DNA from: Actinomycetota bacterium
GTDB lineage: Bacteria; Actinomycetota; Acidimicrobiia; Acidimicrobiales; Ilumatobacteraceae
Length of the DNA stretch: 7,500 bases
Assembly: GCA_016870295.1 (NCBI GenBank)
Contig: VGBY01000047.1
Span: 1-7,500, forward strand
Direction of reading: 5' to 3'
The notes under the pieces are model-generated. The model was not told where the DNA came from. It saw nothing but the letters and a program-made list of their open reading frames with translations, and did no database searches. This document shows, one piece after another, positions 5,394 to 7,500 of the stretch (position 1 is its first letter; each line of letters starts with the position of its first letter). Both the position numbers and the translations under genes were made by a program.

Positions 5394-6650
5394 TCATGTG
5401 CGCGGCGACAGCAGCATGCCTGCGGCGCAGGTTTGTCCGCTGTTTTCATCGACCAAGATGAACGACCCCGTCGTGCGATTCACGTGATAGTCGTCGAAGA
5501 ACAGCGGGGCGGTGGTGTGCAACTCGACGCGGCCGATCTCGTTCAACGCCAGGTTCGTCACGTCGGCTTCGCGATGCAATGTCGAGATGTTCAAGCGGTA
5601 CAACACTTTGGTGATCTTCGCGCGCGCCGATTTGGTGGTGTGCTTGAGCGAATAGATGCGATCGGGTTGCAACGGCGCCGCGTCGTCCATCCAGCACAAC
5701 ATGGCTTCGAGTGCCTGGGACTGACGCGGTCGATTGTTTGGTCGACAAATCATGTCGCCACGGGCGATCGACAGGTCGTCGGCGAGCAGCAGAGTTACCG
5801 CGTGACCAGGACCGGCCTCGGTAACAGAACCGTCGGGTGTATCGATGCCAGTGATCGTGGTGGTGAGACCTGACGGCAGCACCATCACATCGTCACCGAC
5901 GCGGAACACGCCACCAGCCACACGACCTGAGTAACCGCGGTAGTCGTGGTGCTCGGCGCGCTGCGGGCGAATCACGTATTGCACGGGGAATCGCGCATCA
6001 ACACGGTTGTCGTCGCTGGCGGTGTACACGTTTTCCAGATGGTGCAGCAACGTGGGGCCTTCGAACCAGGTGAGGTTCGGCGATCGACTCACCACATTGT
6101 CGCCGAGCAGTGCGCTTATTGGCAGGAACGTCACATCGCGAAGAGAAAGTCGCGATGCGAAGTTCTCGAACTCATCGCGAATGCGGTTGAACACATCGGG
6201 TGACCAGTCGACGAGATCCATCTTGTTTACACAAATCACCAGGTGGGGCACGCCGAGCAATGAGGCGAGCAGACTGTGGCGACGAGTCTGTTCCACGATG
6301 CCAGTGCGTGCATCGACGAGCACGATTGCGAGGTCGACGTTGGATGCCCCGGTAATCATGTTGCGGGTGTACTGGATGTGTCCTGGGCAGTCGGCGATGA
6401 TGAATGAACGCTTCGGTGTGGCGAAGTAGCGGTAGGCCACATCGATGGTGATGCCTTGCTCTCGCTCGGCTCGCAGACCGTCGGTCAGCAGCGATAGGTC
6501 GACGTAATCCGTGCCACGCCGTTTGCTGACGCTCTCGATGTGCTCGAGTTGGTCTTCGAAGATGCTCTTGGAGTCGTAGAGCAACCGACCGATCAATGTT
6601 GACTTACCGTCATCAACCGAACCAACCGTGGCAAAGCGCAGTCGCTCCAT
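5394..6650 (-). CDS. cysN: Sulfate adenylyltransferase GTPase subunit CysN
   Basis: CysN is the GTPase subunit of ATP sulfurylase. With CysD it couples GTP hydrolysis to making APS from ATP and sulfate. The 418-residue product is related to elongation factor Tu. It shows G1 GSVDDGKST (10-18), the REQGITIDVAYRYF switch region (63-76), G3 DCPGH (87-91), G4 NKMD (142-145) and a plausible G5, SALLGDN. Two beta-barrel domains follow, with FPVQYVIRP, YSGRVAGG and a conserved NEIGRVELHT near the end. It is shorter than the 475-residue E. coli protein and has no fused APS kinase domain; that function is supplied by the separate cysC. The ATG overlaps the cysD stop by one base (TGATG), so the two subunits are translationally coupled, as expected for a heterodimer. 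Confidence 0.96.
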   Translation of the reverse strand: MERLRFATVGSVDDGKSTLIGRLLYDSKSIFEDQLEHIESVSKRRGTDYVDLSLLTDGLRAEREQGITIDVAYRYFATPKRSFIIADCPGHIQYTRNMITGASNVDLAIVLVDARTGIVEQTRRHSLLASLLGVPHLVICVNKMDLVDWSPDVFNRIRDEFENFASRLSLRDVTFLPISALLGDNVVSRSPNLTWFEGPTLLHHLENVYTASDDNRVDARFPVQYVIRPQRAEHHDYRGYSGRVAGGVFRVGDDVMVLPSGLTTTITGIDTPDGSVTEAGPGHAVTLLLADDLSIARGDMICRPNNRPRQSQALEAMLCWMDDAAPLQPDRIYSLKHTTKSARAKITKVLYRLNISTLHREADVTNLALNEIGRVELHTTAPLFFDDYHVNRTTGSFILVDENSGQTCAAGMLLSPRT

Positions 6651-7500
6651 CAGAAGTAGCCCTGCTTCTTGCGGTCTTCCATGCCGGCTTCACTGATTCG
6701 GTCATCGGCACGAGTGGCACCACGCTCGGTGACACGCGCGGCGGCGGTTTCGGCAATGACGTGTTCGATGGTGGTGGCAGTGGATTCGATGGCGGCGGTG
6801 CATGTTGCATCGCCGACGGTGCGAAAGCGAACCATCTGTTCGGTGATTTGCTCGTCGGGGTCGGGCTGCAAGAACGGCGACTCGGCCATCCACATGCCGT
6901 CGCGGCGAAAGACCCGGCGACGGTGCGCGAAATAGATGCTGGGCAATTCGATGTCGTACTGCTCGACGAAACGCCAGATGTCGAGTTCGGTCCAGTTCGA
7001 CAGCGGAAAGATGCGGAAGTGCTCGCCCGGCTTGTGACGACCGTTGTAGATGCCCCACAGTTCGGGTCGCTGGGTCTTGGGGTCCCATTGCCCGAACGAG
7101 TCACGGAATGAATACACGCGTTCTTTGGCGCGCGCACGTTCTTCGTCGCGGCGGGCCCCGCCGAACACGGCGTCGAATTTGTGCTCGGCAATCGAGTCGA
7201 GCAGGGTCACGGTTTGCAGGGGGTTGCGGCTGGCACGTGGCCCAGTTGCATCTTGCACACGGCCGGCGTCGATGGACGCCTGCACCGAGCCAACGATGAG
7301 ACGCACGTCGAGTGACGCCACGGCACGATCTCGAAACTCGATGACCTCGGGGAAGTTGTGCCCGGTATCGATGTGCATCACGGGGAAGGGCACCCTGGCT
7401 GGGGCAAAGGCCCGGGCGGCAAGGTGCAGCATGACGACGGAGTCTTTGCCGCCCGAAAACAGCATCACCGGGCGTTCGAACTCCGCCGCCACCTCACGGA
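6650..7500 (-). CDS. cysD: Sulfate adenylyltransferase small subunit CysD (5' partial)
   Basis: CysD is the catalytic subunit of ATP sulfurylase and forms APS from ATP and sulfate with CysN. The frame runs off the right edge, and the last bases encode REVAAEFERP, which matches the region just before the nucleotide loop in CysD proteins, so the GTG at 7492 is an internal Val and the true start lies outside; roughly the first 20 residues are missing. SGGKDS is the PP-loop that binds ATP. HIDTGHNFPEV, FGGARRDEE, RAKERVYSFRDSFGQWDPK and FPLSNWTELDIW are characteristic of the family. The C-terminus RKKQGYF is the typical CysD ending, with a TGA that overlaps the cysN ATG. It is the first operon gene visible here. 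The promoter, and any earlier gene, lies to the right of the window. Confidence 0.96.
   Translation of the reverse strand, partial: REVAAEFERPVMLFSGGKDSVVMLHLAARAFAPARVPFPVMHIDTGHNFPEVIEFRDRAVASLDVRLIVGSVQASIDAGRVQDATGPRASRNPLQTVTLLDSIAEHKFDAVFGGARRDEERARAKERVYSFRDSFGQWDPKTQRPELWGIYNGRHKPGEHFRIFPLSNWTELDIWRFVEQYDIELPSIYFAHRRRVFRRDGMWMAESPFLQPDPDEQITEQMVRFRTVGDATCTAAIESTATTIEHVIAETAAARVTERGATRADDRISEAGMEDRKKQGYF

Noticed and set aside
5394..5400. ATGA overlap at the cysN stop (ATG 5397) as the cysC start.
   Set aside because: That ATG is not in the cysC frame and meets a stop within a few codons.

Overview
The window looks like a moderately high-GC bacterial chromosome, most plausibly an actinomycete-type genome. 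Support for this is GTG starts, a possible leaderless gene, and tight gene packing with 1-4 base overlaps. An Acidimicrobiia-like source would fit, but that is an inference from general character and not something the sequence proves. There is no RNA gene, CRISPR array, insertion sequence or gap longer than 70 bases.

Layout: two genes read rightward at the left end. The first is the 3' part of a short-chain dehydrogenase of the coniferyl-alcohol / 3-alpha-hydroxysteroid dehydrogenase type (1-702). The second is a solitary hisI-like phosphoribosyl-AMP cyclohydrolase (749-1234). Everything else (1304 to the right edge) reads leftward as one apparent operon in the order cysD, cysN, cysC, sulfotransferase A, sulfotransferase B, sulfotransferase C, mogA. 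The genes are joined by overlaps or very short gaps: cysD/cysN by TGATG, cysN/cysC by about 28 bases, cysC/A by 17 bases, A/B by 3 bases, B/C by a GTGA overlap, and C/mogA by TAATG. The operon promoter must lie to the right of the window.

How the genes work together: CysDN makes adenosine 5'-phosphosulfate (APS) from ATP and sulfate, and CysC phosphorylates it to PAPS, the universal sulfate donor. The next three genes are tandem paralogues of the PAPS-dependent sulfotransferase family 2 (carbohydrate sulfotransferase type, PF03567-like). Each has a recognisable 5'-phosphosulfate loop, a 3'-phosphate RDPxxRxxS motif and the H-F-x-P-Q motif of the family. The simplest reading is a self-contained sulfation cassette in which PAPS is made and spent by products of the same transcript, probably on a glycan, lipid or small-molecule acceptor that cannot be named from sequence. 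mogA, a molybdopterin adenylyltransferase gene, is translationally coupled to the end. It has no obvious biochemical link and may only be co-transcribed.

The three sulfotransferases align to one another without gaps at every checkpoint, apart from 8 extra N-terminal residues and 3 fewer C-terminal residues in C, so the array arose by tandem duplication. They differ in the PAPS-binding loop and probably in acceptor. The other notable point is the hisI product, which has Asp where the family's first zinc-ligand Cys normally sits.
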